Shown here one piece after another: positions 8,759-17,757 of a DNA stretch of 64,000 bases (the first letter of the stretch is position 1; each line of letters starts with the position of its first letter). The notes below the pieces were generated by a model that made no database searches, was not told the DNA's origin, and worked only from the letters and a program-made list of their open reading frames with translations. This DNA is from Mesorhizobium sp. AR02 (GTDB lineage Bacteria > Pseudomonadota > Alphaproteobacteria > Rhizobiales > Rhizobiaceae). Made by a program: the position numbers and the translations under genes. The DNA lies in the NCBI RefSeq assembly GCF_024746835.1, contig NZ_CP080531.1:6902001-6966000 (forward strand), given 5' to 3'.

Positions 8759-9272
8759 GCGCCACCAACAAGCGCAAGGGTATGTTGAGATTCGGGTCAG
8801 GCCGAGCCGAGAATGGCTGCTTCCGAGAACCGGAGCGGAGCGCACTTAGTCGCCCGTGAAATATCCCGAACGGCTTTGTTTTCTGGGCGATTGAGCCGCT
8901 CGGCAAGTATTTGCTTTGCAGGAACGTCGGCATGTTTGGCTTGATTTCTTGCAAAATTGAATGGCGGCTTTGCGCAATCTGGGTGCCAATCATCGTCTCG
9001 CCCTCCAAATCCGAGCAGCACGACGGAATCACGCGGCCAAGGCCGATCAACACCCGACCAAATCAACGATATCGGCCAAATGCGGACTCTCGGCGCCGAA
9101 CGTGAAAGGTGCTTCCCAGACGATCCCTGAATCTGATGAAGGCTCTGCGGGTCGCAGGATTTCAAAGCAATTACAACAACTTAATGAACCAGCAAACGCG
9201 AGTAGCGACGTCCCAGAGGTGCGGCTACCTTTTTCTCGTTCTGCAAACGGATCCAACTGCGAGGTCAACCCC
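8759..9272. other. intergenic stretch without a supported gene
   Basis: About 510 bases between the second DUF900 gene and the SGNH hydrolase. Short open frames occur on both strands but none has a convincing start, domain or composition. The right-hand part (about 9130-9240) is visibly more AT-rich than the surroundings, as expected near an insertion boundary. No repeat, tRNA or terminator was recognised. Confidence 0.5.
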
Positions 9273-10106
9273 ATGTCGGACGAGCAAGTGCGCTGGCTTT
9301 TGAAGGTCATCCAGCCCGAGGCGACCTTGGCCTCCCTCCCCGAAGGCCCCAGCCTCGACAGGGAAGCTCATGCCGGCCTCCTCGGCCTGCCGGTTGAGAT
9401 CTACGCGACCGAACTCGGCCGCATGCAAAAGGAGGCCTCGGAAGCAGCCGGCGCGTTGCTTGCCGACCCAGCCGTGGCATCGATGGTCGATCGCCTTCCC
9501 CTGCGGAAAGGGGACAAGGTAGTGGCGTTCGGCGACAGCTTGACGTCCGATCCCCAATCTTGGGCGGTAGTCCTTAGGGAAATGCTGGCGAGGCGCCGCG
9601 GTACCGACGGGATTTCGGTGATCATCAGCGCAGTCGCAGGCGAGACGACCACGCACGGTCTCGTGCGGGTCGCAAATGTCATCAATTCCCGGCCCGACTG
9701 GATACTCTTCCTCTTCGGTACGAATGATGCCCGCACGCAAGGCCCGCGCCCCACGAAGACCCTCGTCCATCATGAGGAGACCGCACGCAACATTGCCGAG
9801 CTGCGGCAGCGCGTTTCCGGAGAGACCACGGCGAACTGCGTCTGGATTACTCCGCCTGCGGTCAATGAAGCGCAGGTAGCGGCCCATCGGGGCCTGGCCC
9901 GGTTCGGGGTTCGGTTCCGCAACGAAGACCTGGCGCGCGTCGCCAAGATCGTCCGGGAGGGCGACGGGCCGGTTATCGACGCCTTCTCAACGCTGGGGAG
10001 CCCCCCTCCCTCCGACCTGCTCATGGACGATGGTCTGCATTTCACTCTGGCGGGCCAGAAGCGAATGGCCTTCGAGGTGATCCGTGGCTGGAGCCAGCTC
10101 CAGTGA
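9273..10106 (+). CDS. SGNH/GDSL-type hydrolase with an N-terminal extension
   Basis: 277 residues from MSDEQVRWLL. After about 85 residues of unfamiliar helical sequence comes an SGNH hydrolase: block I KVVAFGDSLTSD with Ser nucleophile, a middle SAVAGETTTHG (Gly block), LFLFGTNDAR (Asn block), and the C-terminal DDGLHFTLAGQ carrying Asp and His. Such enzymes are esterases, lipases or deacetylases; the substrate is not predictable. The stop codon overlaps the GTG of the next gene, indicating translational coupling. The frame continues open upstream of this ATG, so a longer form cannot be excluded. Confidence 0.8.
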   Translation: MSDEQVRWLLKVIQPEATLASLPEGPSLDREAHAGLLGLPVEIYATELGRMQKEASEAAGALLADPAVASMVDRLPLRKGDKVVAFGDSLTSDPQSWAVVLREMLARRRGTDGISVIISAVAGETTTHGLVRVANVINSRPDWILFLFGTNDARTQGPRPTKTLVHHEETARNIAELRQRVSGETTANCVWITPPAVNEAQVAAHRGLARFGVRFRNEDLARVAKIVREGDGPVIDAFSTLGSPPPSDLLMDDGLHFTLAGQKRMAFEVIRGWSQLQ

Positions 10107-10954
10107 AACATCTCATCATCGGCGCCACAGGAAACATCGGCTCTCGGGTGACCCAGCGCCTCGTTGATTGCGGAGCACGCCCGTCCGTTTTCGTGCGCAG
10201 CGCGAAGAAGGCCAGGGCCCTTTTCGGTGACCAGGTCGATATCCATACCGGAGACCTCGAAAAGCCAGGCTCCTCGCTAACCACTGCGCTGGCTGGGGTC
10301 GACGGCATATTCCTCCTGACTGATGGATCGGATCTCGAGAAGCGAGATCGCGCGGTCTCCTTCGCTGCCCGCCACGCAGGCGTACGACACATCGTCAAGC
10401 TCTCTACCTTGGACGTGCGAACCGGGATTGGCACCGGTCCGTGGCATGCACGCGGCGAGGATGCCATTCGGGCAAGCGGGGTGGCGTTCACGTTCATTCA
10501 GGCGGCCGGATTCATGTCCAACGCGCTCGGTTGGTCGGAATCCATCCGCCGCGAGGGCGTGCTGCGCTCGTCTACGGGTCGGGGCAAGATCGCATTCATC
10601 CATCCAGACGACATCGCTGCCGTCGCCACGGCCGCCCTGACCACGCGCGACCACGACGGCCAGGCACTGGTGATCACCGGCCGTAAGGCGCTGTCCTATG
10701 GGGAGATGGCGGCCACGATAGGCAGAGCCATCGGCAAGCCCGTCGGCTTCGAGGAAATATCCGACCGGCAGGCGTACACCGACGCCGTCGAATGGGCCGG
10801 GAAAGGCCCCTACGTCGATGCCCTTGTGGACATCTGGCGCGCGGTGCGCGAGGGCCGACTTGACACGGTGACGGACGGGGTAAAACGAGTAACTGGGCGG
10901 GAACCAATCCCGTTCGCTCAATGGGCCGCCGAGAACGCCGCGTCGTTTCAGTAG
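10103..10954 (+). CDS. NmrA-like NAD(P)-binding protein
   Basis: 283 residues with a GTG start overlapping the previous stop (GTGA). The N-terminal Rossmann motif is GATGNIGSRV, followed by VFVRSAKKA for the NADP phosphate region and STLDVR. The layout matches NmrA/HSCARG-like atypical short-chain dehydrogenases such as quinone reductases of the QOR2 type, which either reduce a substrate or sense NADP(H). HPDDIAAVA and the C-terminal helical part are typical. Operonic with the SGNH hydrolase and convergent with a TetR gene. Confidence 0.85.
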   Translation: MKHLIIGATGNIGSRVTQRLVDCGARPSVFVRSAKKARALFGDQVDIHTGDLEKPGSSLTTALAGVDGIFLLTDGSDLEKRDRAVSFAARHAGVRHIVKLSTLDVRTGIGTGPWHARGEDAIRASGVAFTFIQAAGFMSNALGWSESIRREGVLRSSTGRGKIAFIHPDDIAAVATAALTTRDHDGQALVITGRKALSYGEMAATIGRAIGKPVGFEEISDRQAYTDAVEWAGKGPYVDALVDIWRAVREGRLDTVTDGVKRVTGREPIPFAQWAAENAASFQ

Positions 10955-10971
10955 TGTTTCGGTGCGGTGCG

Positions 10972-11577
10972 CTAAAAAGAATTCACGTAGACCAGTACGG
11001 TACGGAGCGCCTCGCTCCTAACGACATCACGCGAGAGCGCGCGCACCTGGTGGACCGCTCCGTGCACAAGGGATTCCACCATGCGTGGAAGGACAAAAAG
11101 CATTCGCTCCGTCTCGTCGAGGCTGTATCGCTTTTGGTCGGCGCGTGACAGCACTCGCCCAAACGTGTGATGCAGCGCGTTCCTGAAGCCAAGAGCGCCC
11201 TCCGGAACGGCGGACGAAACAATCTCGTGCAGTTCCGCAGCATCCACGTGCACGTTCACCAGACCTCGGACGAGTTCGCGCGTGAATTCCTGCAGCGGAG
11301 CCGAGGCGTAGGCAGCCGTCGTCTGCCCGATGACCTGCCGTACATCGTCGACGTGTCGGTCATGAAGGGCGGTGAAGATTGCGCGCTTGTCGGGGAAGTA
11401 CTGATAAAGCGACCCGACGCTAACGCCGGCGGCCTCCGCGATGCGATTCGTGGTGATGGCCTGGGTCCCGTGACGCTTCACCACAAGTTGGACCGCCTCG
11501 AGCACGCAGTCCACGGTCTGCTGCGAGCGTTGCTGCTTCGGCTCGCGCCGCGTAAAGGTTCTCTTGGCCGTGGTCAT
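10972..11577 (-). CDS. TetR family transcriptional regulator
   Basis: 201 residues. The N-terminal helix-turn-helix (about residues 20-66) has AITTNRIAEAAGVSVGSLYQYFPDKRAIF, the hallmark of TetR. The C-terminal ligand-binding region is helical and ends LVYVNSF. A basic N-terminus (TTAKRTFTRREPKQQRSQQ) precedes it. It faces the SGNH hydrolase/NmrA operon tail-to-tail, a common arrangement where the regulator controls the neighbouring operon, but no operator could be assigned with confidence. Confidence 0.9.
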   Translation of the reverse strand: MTTAKRTFTRREPKQQRSQQTVDCVLEAVQLVVKRHGTQAITTNRIAEAAGVSVGSLYQYFPDKRAIFTALHDRHVDDVRQVIGQTTAAYASAPLQEFTRELVRGLVNVHVDAAELHEIVSSAVPEGALGFRNALHHTFGRVLSRADQKRYSLDETERMLFVLPRMVESLVHGAVHQVRALSRDVVRSEALRTVLVYVNSF

Positions 11578-11630
11578 GCTGCCTCGTCGTATGTAGTTCG
11601 CAGGCCGACATCATCCGAATATCGACATAC

Positions 11631-13448
11631 CTAGACGAACAGATCGACTTTCTGGAACGTCGTCACGTCGATCAGCCCGACGTCGGAAATCCTCAACTCC
11701 GGAATGACCACCAGCGCCAGCAGCGAGTGCTGCATGTAGGCGTTGTTCAGGGAACAGCCCATCTTGCGCATCGCCTCGGTCAGTTTTTCGGCTTTGGCGG
11801 CGACGATTTCGGCGCGCTCGTCCGACATCAGCCCGGCAATCGGCATTTCGACCAGCGCCAGTTCCTTGCCCTTGGAGAACAGCACGACGCCGCCGCCGAC
11901 TTCGCCCAGCCGGTTGACCGCCAGCGCCATGTCCTGCTTGTTGGTGCCGACGCAGATGATGTGGTGGGCGTCATGCGCCACGCTAGACGCCATGGCGCAA
12001 TCGCCCATATAGCCGAAGCCGGAAACGAAAGCGTTGGTGACGCCGCCCGTGCCCTTGTGCCGCTCGACCAGCGCGATCTGGCAGACATCGTTGCGGCGAT
12101 CCATGGCAACCAGCCCGTCCTCGACAGGAAGATCCGCCTCCAGCGCCCTTGTCGGCGCCTGGTTCTCGATGACGCCGATGACGCGCACCCGCACCTCGTT
12201 AGCGCCCTTGGGGGCCGCGATGTCGAAATCGCCGGCCTTCAGCTTCTTGCCCAGCTTGACGGTGTTTTTCGCCGTCTTCGGGTAGTCATAGGCCGGAATG
12301 TCGATGTCGAGCTTGCCGCCCTTGGCCAGCCTGACGCCGCGCGCATAGACCTCATCGATGGTCATTGCGGCGAGATCGGAGACAATCAGCAGGTCGGCCA
12401 ACCGCCCCGGCGCGATCGAACCGATCTCGCGTTCCAGCCTGAAATGCTGGGCGGTGTTGATCGTTGCCATCTGGATCGCCGTCACCGGCTTCAGCCCCTG
12501 TTGGATGGCGTGGCGCACCACCCGGTCCATGTGGCCTTCGTGGACAAGCGTGCCGGAATGGCTGTCGTCGGTGCACAGGATGAAGTTGCGCTGATCGATA
12601 CCGCCTTCGGTCACCGCCTTGATCTGCGAGGCGACGTCGTACCAGGCCGAGCCCAGCCGCAGCATCGCCTTCATGCCCTGACGCACGCGGGCGATGGCGT
12701 CCTCGGCGCGCGTGCCCTCGTGATCGTCCTCGGGTCCGCCGGCGACATAGCCATGGAACGGCAGGCCAAGATCGCGCGAGGCATAGTGGCCGCCGACCGT
12801 CTTGCCCGCTTTCACAGTCGCGGCGATCTCGCCCGACATGACAGGATCATTGGCGGCGACGCCTGGAAAATTCATCACCTCGCCGAGCCCGATGATGTTT
12901 TCCCATGTCATCGCTTCCGCGACATCCGCGACCGTCAGTTCCGCGCCTGCGTGTTCCAGCCCAGGCGCCGAAGGCACGCAGGACGGCATCTGCACATGCA
13001 CGTTGATGGGCATCGCCACCGCTTCGTCATGCATCAGCCGCACGCCAGGCAAGCCCAGCACATTGGCGATCTCGTGCGGATCGATGAACATCGATGTGGT
13101 GCCGTGCGGGATGACGGCGCGGCAGAATTCCGTCACCGTCACCATGCCGCTCTCGACATGCATATGCGCGTCGCAGAGGCCGGGCACGAGGTAGCGCCCG
13201 CCGGCATCGACCACCTTGGTGCCCTGGCCGATGGCGTGGCTGGCATTCGGCCCACAATAGGCGAAGCGGCCGCCGGCAATGGCAATGTCGGTGCCGGCGA
13301 TGATCTCGCCGGAGTGAACGTTCAGCCAGCGGCCGTTGCGGATGACCAGATCGGCGGGCTTGCGGCCCATGGCGACGTCGACCAGATGCGTCGCCATATC
13401 GGCCCACGGTCTTGGTTTGGCGGCACTGGCGGTCTTTGCAGTCGGCAT
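11631..13448 (-). CDS. ade: adenine deaminase
   Basis: 605 residues, the normal size for bacterial Ade-type adenine deaminase of the amidohydrolase superfamily. It converts adenine to hypoxanthine and ammonia in purine salvage. Visible metal-site motifs are LCDAHMHVESGM and DPHEIANVLG, then LCTDDSHSGTL with the catalytic Asp region. The C-terminal half has the family segments ERHKGTGGVTNAFVSGFGYM and AHDAHHIICVGTN. An N-terminal stretch rich in Ala, Lys and Pro (MPTAKTASAAKPRPW) precedes the domain. It stands alone. Confidence 0.93.
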   Translation of the reverse strand: MPTAKTASAAKPRPWADMATHLVDVAMGRKPADLVIRNGRWLNVHSGEIIAGTDIAIAGGRFAYCGPNASHAIGQGTKVVDAGGRYLVPGLCDAHMHVESGMVTVTEFCRAVIPHGTTSMFIDPHEIANVLGLPGVRLMHDEAVAMPINVHVQMPSCVPSAPGLEHAGAELTVADVAEAMTWENIIGLGEVMNFPGVAANDPVMSGEIAATVKAGKTVGGHYASRDLGLPFHGYVAGGPEDDHEGTRAEDAIARVRQGMKAMLRLGSAWYDVASQIKAVTEGGIDQRNFILCTDDSHSGTLVHEGHMDRVVRHAIQQGLKPVTAIQMATINTAQHFRLEREIGSIAPGRLADLLIVSDLAAMTIDEVYARGVRLAKGGKLDIDIPAYDYPKTAKNTVKLGKKLKAGDFDIAAPKGANEVRVRVIGVIENQAPTRALEADLPVEDGLVAMDRRNDVCQIALVERHKGTGGVTNAFVSGFGYMGDCAMASSVAHDAHHIICVGTNKQDMALAVNRLGEVGGGVVLFSKGKELALVEMPIAGLMSDERAEIVAAKAEKLTEAMRKMGCSLNNAYMQHSLLALVVIPELRISDVGLIDVTTFQKVDLFV

Positions 13449-13526
13449 CAGGCGATTCCTTCGGTTACGAACAGTCTCGCAAATGTCGGCGCGCGTAGCC
13501 AGAGGTGACGACCGGCTTGAACAGCC

Positions 13527-14291
13527 TCACAATTGCAAGTCGACGGCAATGCCACGTTCCAGAAGCTTCAAACGCCCTGCGATACCGAGCGCCTTGAAGG
13601 AATGGGCAAGCTCGCTTTGCGTCTCGGTGAAATGCTGCCAACCCTCATTGTGGATCGCGATGATCGTCGCATCGGAGAAGGCATTGGCCGCCTCGATCGC
13701 GTCATTGCTGTCCATGGTCATATGGAAGGCGCCGCGTGGCCTGGCCGAGCCAGTGAAAAGGATTGCGGCCCTGACGTCAAAACGGCGCGCGACTTCGGCC
13801 ACGCCGTCGAACCAGACGGTGTCGCCTGAGATGTAGACACTCGGGCCACCTTCGCCATGGAGCGATAAGACGAAGCCGACAACATCGCCGCTGATCGGCT
13901 CAATGCCATGTGGACCGTGCCGCGCGGGCGTGGCCGTCACACGTAGGCGCCGGCCATCCGATACATCAACTTCAACGCTCTGCCAGGGAGCCAGCCCCTC
14001 CGTCGAGCCGCCCAGGCGCCTTGCACCAACCTCGGTCGTGAGCACTCGATACGCGCGAGGCAGGAAAGCGCGACCTGAATGATCGAGGTTGTCCAGGTGC
14101 TGGTCATGGCTGAGCAACACCACGTCGATGGGCGGCAAACTGTCGATACCAATGGCCGGACCGGACTGCTTGACCAGCCGGACTGCGCCCGCGTCATAAG
14201 CTTGGGGCACGTCGAAAGTCGGATCGGTCAGAAAGCGGATTCCGGCGATCTCGATGAGCGCGGTGGGGCCGCCGATCAAGGTGATTGTCAT
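13527..14291 (-). CDS. MBL-fold metal-dependent hydrolase (UlaG-like)
   Basis: 254 residues from MTITLIGGPTALIEIAG, the usual N-terminal strand of UlaG-like beta-lactamase-fold proteins. The metal site reads LLSHDQHLDNLD, a variant of the H-x-H-x-D-H motif. ATPARHGPHG and VYISGDTVWF carry the next ligands, and IAIHNEGWQHF supplies a late His. Members hydrolyse phosphoesters or lactones; the substrate is unknown. The ATG at 14291 fits the fold start; the frame stays open upstream with no obvious domain, so the true start could be a little earlier. Confidence 0.82.
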   Translation of the reverse strand: MTITLIGGPTALIEIAGIRFLTDPTFDVPQAYDAGAVRLVKQSGPAIGIDSLPPIDVVLLSHDQHLDNLDHSGRAFLPRAYRVLTTEVGARRLGGSTEGLAPWQSVEVDVSDGRRLRVTATPARHGPHGIEPISGDVVGFVLSLHGEGGPSVYISGDTVWFDGVAEVARRFDVRAAILFTGSARPRGAFHMTMDSNDAIEAANAFSDATIIAIHNEGWQHFTETQSELAHSFKALGIAGRLKLLERGIAVDLQL

Positions 14292-14403
14292 TCTGTCAGG
14301 CCCGGGCACGTCCACGATGAAATGCTCCTTCAGTTTGCCGCCCGGACTGATATCGGGAGAGACGAACAGATATCCAAGGACCAGTTTGCGGACAGCGATT
14401 GTT

Positions 14404-14793
14404 TCACCCGCCCGGTTGCTCGGCTCTCGCATCGACCGTAACGCTGACACCACCGGATGAGATCTTTTCGGCGATCCGCTCTAGTTCGCCCGGTGCGAAT
14501 GTTCCGCCGACCATGATCTCGCCGCCGATGATCGGCTCCATCAGCCGCGGCGACATCACCACGGCGCCGTCGATGCTGAGATCGACCACCTTTCCGATGT
14601 TCACCCTGGTGAAGTCGGCGAACAGCTTCGCGCTATCCAGTGTCATCTTGAGGCTGAGTGATTCTCGTCCCGAAACCGGATCAGATATCACCGCCGCCTT
14701 GGCGATGCCGAGCGTCAAGGGTTCGGCCATGGCGAGGCCGTTGGCGAACAAGGTGATGGCAGTTGCGGCGATCAGGCGGACCAGGGCATTCAT
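14404..14793 (-). CDS. exported SecD P1-head-like domain protein
   Basis: 129 residues from MNALVRL. A signal peptide (about residues 1-23, cleavage after AMA) is followed by a single domain of about 100 residues. SRESLSLKMT-like strands, DSAKLFADFTRVNIGKVV, LSIDGAVVMSP, MEPIIGGEIMVGG and the closing FAPGELERIAEKI match the order of the periplasmic P1 head of SecD. There are no transmembrane helices, so it is a free periplasmic protein rather than a translocase subunit. Role unknown. An upstream in-frame ATG is unlikely because it would bury the signal peptide. Confidence 0.78.
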   Translation of the reverse strand: MNALVRLIAATAITLFANGLAMAEPLTLGIAKAAVISDPVSGRESLSLKMTLDSAKLFADFTRVNIGKVVDLSIDGAVVMSPRLMEPIIGGEIMVGGTFAPGELERIAEKISSGGVSVTVDARAEQPGG

Positions 14794-14983
14794 CAGGATT
14801 TTCTCCCTGCAAACCGCCGATCTTGCACAGCGACGCTTCGCACGGCAATGCCGCGTGCCCACGGCCTGCCGACTGCGACGCGGCGGATCGCATCGGCTGC
14901 TGCCAGAAATCCGATTTCGTTTTGCGGCAGATAGGGTTACCTTGCCTTGAGGATCTTTCCGACTCTTCGTCCGGGGAGCTCGA

Positions 14984-15652
14984 ATGTATCGCCTTGTCGT
15001 CGCAAGTGCCGGTCTTCTTGCCGCACTGTCCCTGCCGGCTTTCGCAGCCGACCCGACAGTCGATGTTCCGATGACCGCGCCTGGCTTCGACTGGACCGGA
15101 TACTATGCCGGCCTGCAGGCAGGCTATGGCTGGGGTCGGTCCGACATCTCGGGAAACGACGGCGGAGTGTTTTCCGTCTCACCTGACGTCGACGGCGGTT
15201 TCGTCGGCGGACACGTCGCCGGCCTGTGGCAGTTCGACCAGGCGGTGATCGGCGCCGAAGCCGACCTCAACTATTCCACGATCGACGGCACGGCGGAGCT
15301 CGGCGGGCCCGGAAATGTCGTTGGTACCGACATCAAATGGTTCGGCTCGGTCAACGCCAAGGCCGGGTATGCGATGGATCGTGTGCTGGTCTACGGCATA
15401 GGCGGCGTCGCCTTCGCCGGGATCGAGACGTCGCAATCAGCAGGCTCCGCCTTCTCCGAGACACGCACGAATGTCGGCTGGACCGTGGGTGCCGGCGTCG
15501 ACTACGCGCTGACCGACAAATTCGTCGTTGGCGCGCAGTATCGGTATTACGATTTCGGCTCCGAACACTATAACGGGTCCAGCGATTTCGTCGGCCGCGA
15601 CCAGGACACGAAGCTGAACACCGTCGGCGTCAATCTGAGCTACAAATTCTGA
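14984..15652 (+). CDS. outer-membrane beta-barrel protein (Omp25/31 porin-like family)
   Basis: 222 residues with signal peptide MYRLVVASAGLLAALSLPAFA and mature start DPTVDVP. The body has the family features: FDWTGYYAGLQAGYGWG near the N-terminus, repeated aromatic/glycine-rich strands, DYALTDKFVVGAQYRYYDFG and the terminal strand GVNLSYKF ending in Phe, as expected for Bam-dependent insertion. Related proteins in Rhizobiales and Brucella are abundant small outer-membrane proteins. Strong GGGGAGCTC Shine-Dalgarno. Divergent from the SecD-head-like gene. Confidence 0.9.
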   Translation: MYRLVVASAGLLAALSLPAFAADPTVDVPMTAPGFDWTGYYAGLQAGYGWGRSDISGNDGGVFSVSPDVDGGFVGGHVAGLWQFDQAVIGAEADLNYSTIDGTAELGGPGNVVGTDIKWFGSVNAKAGYAMDRVLVYGIGGVAFAGIETSQSAGSAFSETRTNVGWTVGAGVDYALTDKFVVGAQYRYYDFGSEHYNGSSDFVGRDQDTKLNTVGVNLSYKF

Positions 15653-15934
15653 GCGCGGCCAACAGCGATCGGCGAGCGACGGCTGTGAGGTGACCAGCAA
15701 TTTCGACGAGAGGGGCGGCCGGCGCCCCCAGTGGGCGGGGGAATGGGTTGGGCCTGGTAGACGCCGGCCTCGGCGGATCAAGTCCGCCGTGCAAACACCC
15801 TACTCATTGCGCGCGGCACGGATAATTCCGCGATCGCACCAGTATCGCCACGCCCCCTCCTCTGGGGTGCGCGTTCAGGCAGCTCAAGAACACGACTTGA
15901 CGGCCTGTGTCAGGCATCTGAAAAGGGCTGGCCT

Positions 15935-16020
15935 GCGGACGTGGCGGAATTGGTAGACGCAAGGGACTTAAAATCCCTCGATCTCTGATCGTACGGGTTC
16001 GATTCCCGTCGTCCGCACCA
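15935..16020 (+). tRNA. tRNA-Leu(TAA)
   Basis: 86 bases including an encoded CCA end. The acceptor arms GCGGACG and CGTCCGC pair fully. The anticodon stem AGGGA/TCCCT encloses loop CTTAAAA with anticodon TAA at 15969-15971. The T arm contains GGTTCGATTCC. A long variable arm (CGATCTCTGATCG) is typical of class II tRNA-Leu. No duplicated 3-prime end was noticed nearby, so no sign that it serves as an integration site here. Confidence 0.97.
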
Positions 16021-16224
16021 CCCTTCGCTCTTCGAGCTTGGGGTGGCAGGCCACCTGGATCAGAATTTATAACCCACGACGTCGCTCCAGTCGCATCAGT
16101 CGCCGATTCCATCGCCATTGTGCATCGCGGTTGTGCGGTACGGAGCCAAGAGTAAGTTTCTCCCGCCGCCTTTCGAGTGGGCCAACAGCGCTTGCGCATC
16201 CGCAGCGCTATTTCGGAACGGGCA

Positions 16225-17730
16225 ATGACAATAACGATAGATAGAAACGCCAGCTGGCGCGATATCGCTCGGGTGAGCGAAGGCGAATCCCTGGCGCTTA
16301 GCCAGGCAGCGTGGGAGAGGATCGCTTTTGCGAACCAGATCGTAGCGGCCATCGTCGAAAAAGGCATCCGCGCCTATGGCGTCAATACCGGGGTCGGCGC
16401 ATTGGCAAGCAAGATTGTGGCGCCTGCCCTGCAAAAGAAACTGTCGCGCAATATCATTCGCAGTCATGCGTGCGGCGTAGGTGACCTCGTGCCGAGACGT
16501 GGCGTGCGCGCCATCATTGCCGCTCAGGTGGCAAATTTCGCGCATGGCCATTCGGGCGTGAGCCCTGCGATCGTCCGTAATTTGCTCACCTTTATCGAGC
16601 GCGATTGCGTTCCCGACGTGCCGTCCCGGGGATCGGCTGGATATTTGACGCACAACGCGCATGTAGCGCTGGTCTTGATCGGTGAAGGCAGTGCAACCGT
16701 GGCAGGTCGCTCGATGAGCGGGCTCGAGGCCCTGGCTGAAATGGGTCTGGAGCCATTGGAGCTTGGCGCCAAGGAAGGCTTGAGCCTCGTCAATGGCACC
16801 GCGTGCGCGACCGGCCTGACAAGCATCGCCGTGCTGCGCGCGGAGCGTTTGTTGGGATGGGCCGACGCTGCGGCGGCTTTGACGCTTGAAGCCGCAGGCG
16901 CGCAAATGCCGGCCTTTGGCGAGCAAATCCTGGCGATGAGGCCCTCACCCGGCATTCAGGACGTGGGCAAATCGCTGCGTGGCTGGCTCCATGGCAGCGA
17001 GCTTATCGCGCTGGCCCATGGCAGCCGCACGCAGGACGCGCTCAGTCTTCGCGCCGTGCCGCATGTTCATGGCGCCGCCCGGGAGGTCTTGGGCCGGTCC
17101 GCCGAGCTGGTCGACCGCGAATTGGCCGCTGTCACCGACAATCCCGCCGTATTCGGGTCTTTGAACGATCCTCAGGTTGTTTCAGAAGCGCATGCGGTGG
17201 CGCCTGCCCTTGGGCAGGCCGCTGACGGCCTGACCATCGCTTTGGCGCAGGTGGCTGGAATGAGCGAGCGTCGGATCGACCGTCTCGTCAATCCACTTGT
17301 CAACAATTTGCCGGCCTTTCTTGCCGATGAGGACGGAGCCAATTCCGGCTTCATGATCGCCCAATACACGGCCACGTCGCTCAGCAACGTCAATCGGCGT
17401 TTGGCCGCCCCGGCGGCGACCGACGGCGGCGTCACATCCGGCCTGCAAGAGGATTTTCTTGCTCATCCAACCGTCGCAGCCAACAAGCTGCTGGCGGTTA
17501 TCGACAACGCGGAATACATCCTGGCGATCGAACTCATGGCAGCCGCGCAGGCACATGATTTTCTGGCGCAGCGAGGCGCACGCGCACCTGGTACCGACAC
17601 CATCTACCAAATGGTCCGGGACAACGTCGCTCACTATTCCGACGATCGGCCTCTGTCCCGGGACATGGAGGCCTTGCGCAACTTCATCCGTGAAATGGAC
17701 GTGCCGGCCTGTCCGCAGCCCAGCTCGTAA
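16225..17730 (+). CDS. histidine/aromatic ammonia-lyase-like protein lacking the MIO tripeptide
   Basis: 501 residues, the usual HAL/PAL length, with family motifs YGVNTGVG (51-58), KEGLSLVNGT (183-192), RTQDALSLR and an HPTVAANK region. In active HAL the segment GSVGASGDLAPLAH holds Ala-Ser-Gly, which cyclises to the MIO electrophile. Here the segment reads GSAGYLTHNAH (136-146), three residues shorter, with no Ala-Ser-Gly. It therefore cannot use the standard mechanism, and annotating it as HutH would be unsafe. No hut genes adjoin. The start ATG follows GGAACGGG; an upstream in-frame start is less likely. It lies about 200 bases past tRNA-Leu. Confidence 0.85.
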   Translation: MTITIDRNASWRDIARVSEGESLALSQAAWERIAFANQIVAAIVEKGIRAYGVNTGVGALASKIVAPALQKKLSRNIIRSHACGVGDLVPRRGVRAIIAAQVANFAHGHSGVSPAIVRNLLTFIERDCVPDVPSRGSAGYLTHNAHVALVLIGEGSATVAGRSMSGLEALAEMGLEPLELGAKEGLSLVNGTACATGLTSIAVLRAERLLGWADAAAALTLEAAGAQMPAFGEQILAMRPSPGIQDVGKSLRGWLHGSELIALAHGSRTQDALSLRAVPHVHGAAREVLGRSAELVDRELAAVTDNPAVFGSLNDPQVVSEAHAVAPALGQAADGLTIALAQVAGMSERRIDRLVNPLVNNLPAFLADEDGANSGFMIAQYTATSLSNVNRRLAAPAATDGGVTSGLQEDFLAHPTVAANKLLAVIDNAEYILAIELMAAAQAHDFLAQRGARAPGTDTIYQMVRDNVAHYSDDRPLSRDMEALRNFIREMDVPACPQPSS

Positions 17731-17757
17731 GGCAAGTGTTCGGCTAGCTTCGACGGA

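Noticed and set aside
8745..9165. Minus-strand open frames in the gap before the SGNH hydrolase
   Set aside because: Rich in random-looking composition, no recognisable motif and no start signal.
11575..11635. TetR operator from the GTATGT ... ACATAC inverted repeat
   Set aside because: The half-sites are six bases with a spacer of about 30, too wide for a TetR site.
11727..13508. Long plus-strand open frame opposite adenine deaminase
   Set aside because: A shadow of the well-supported ade gene with His/Arg/Gly-rich sequence and no domain.
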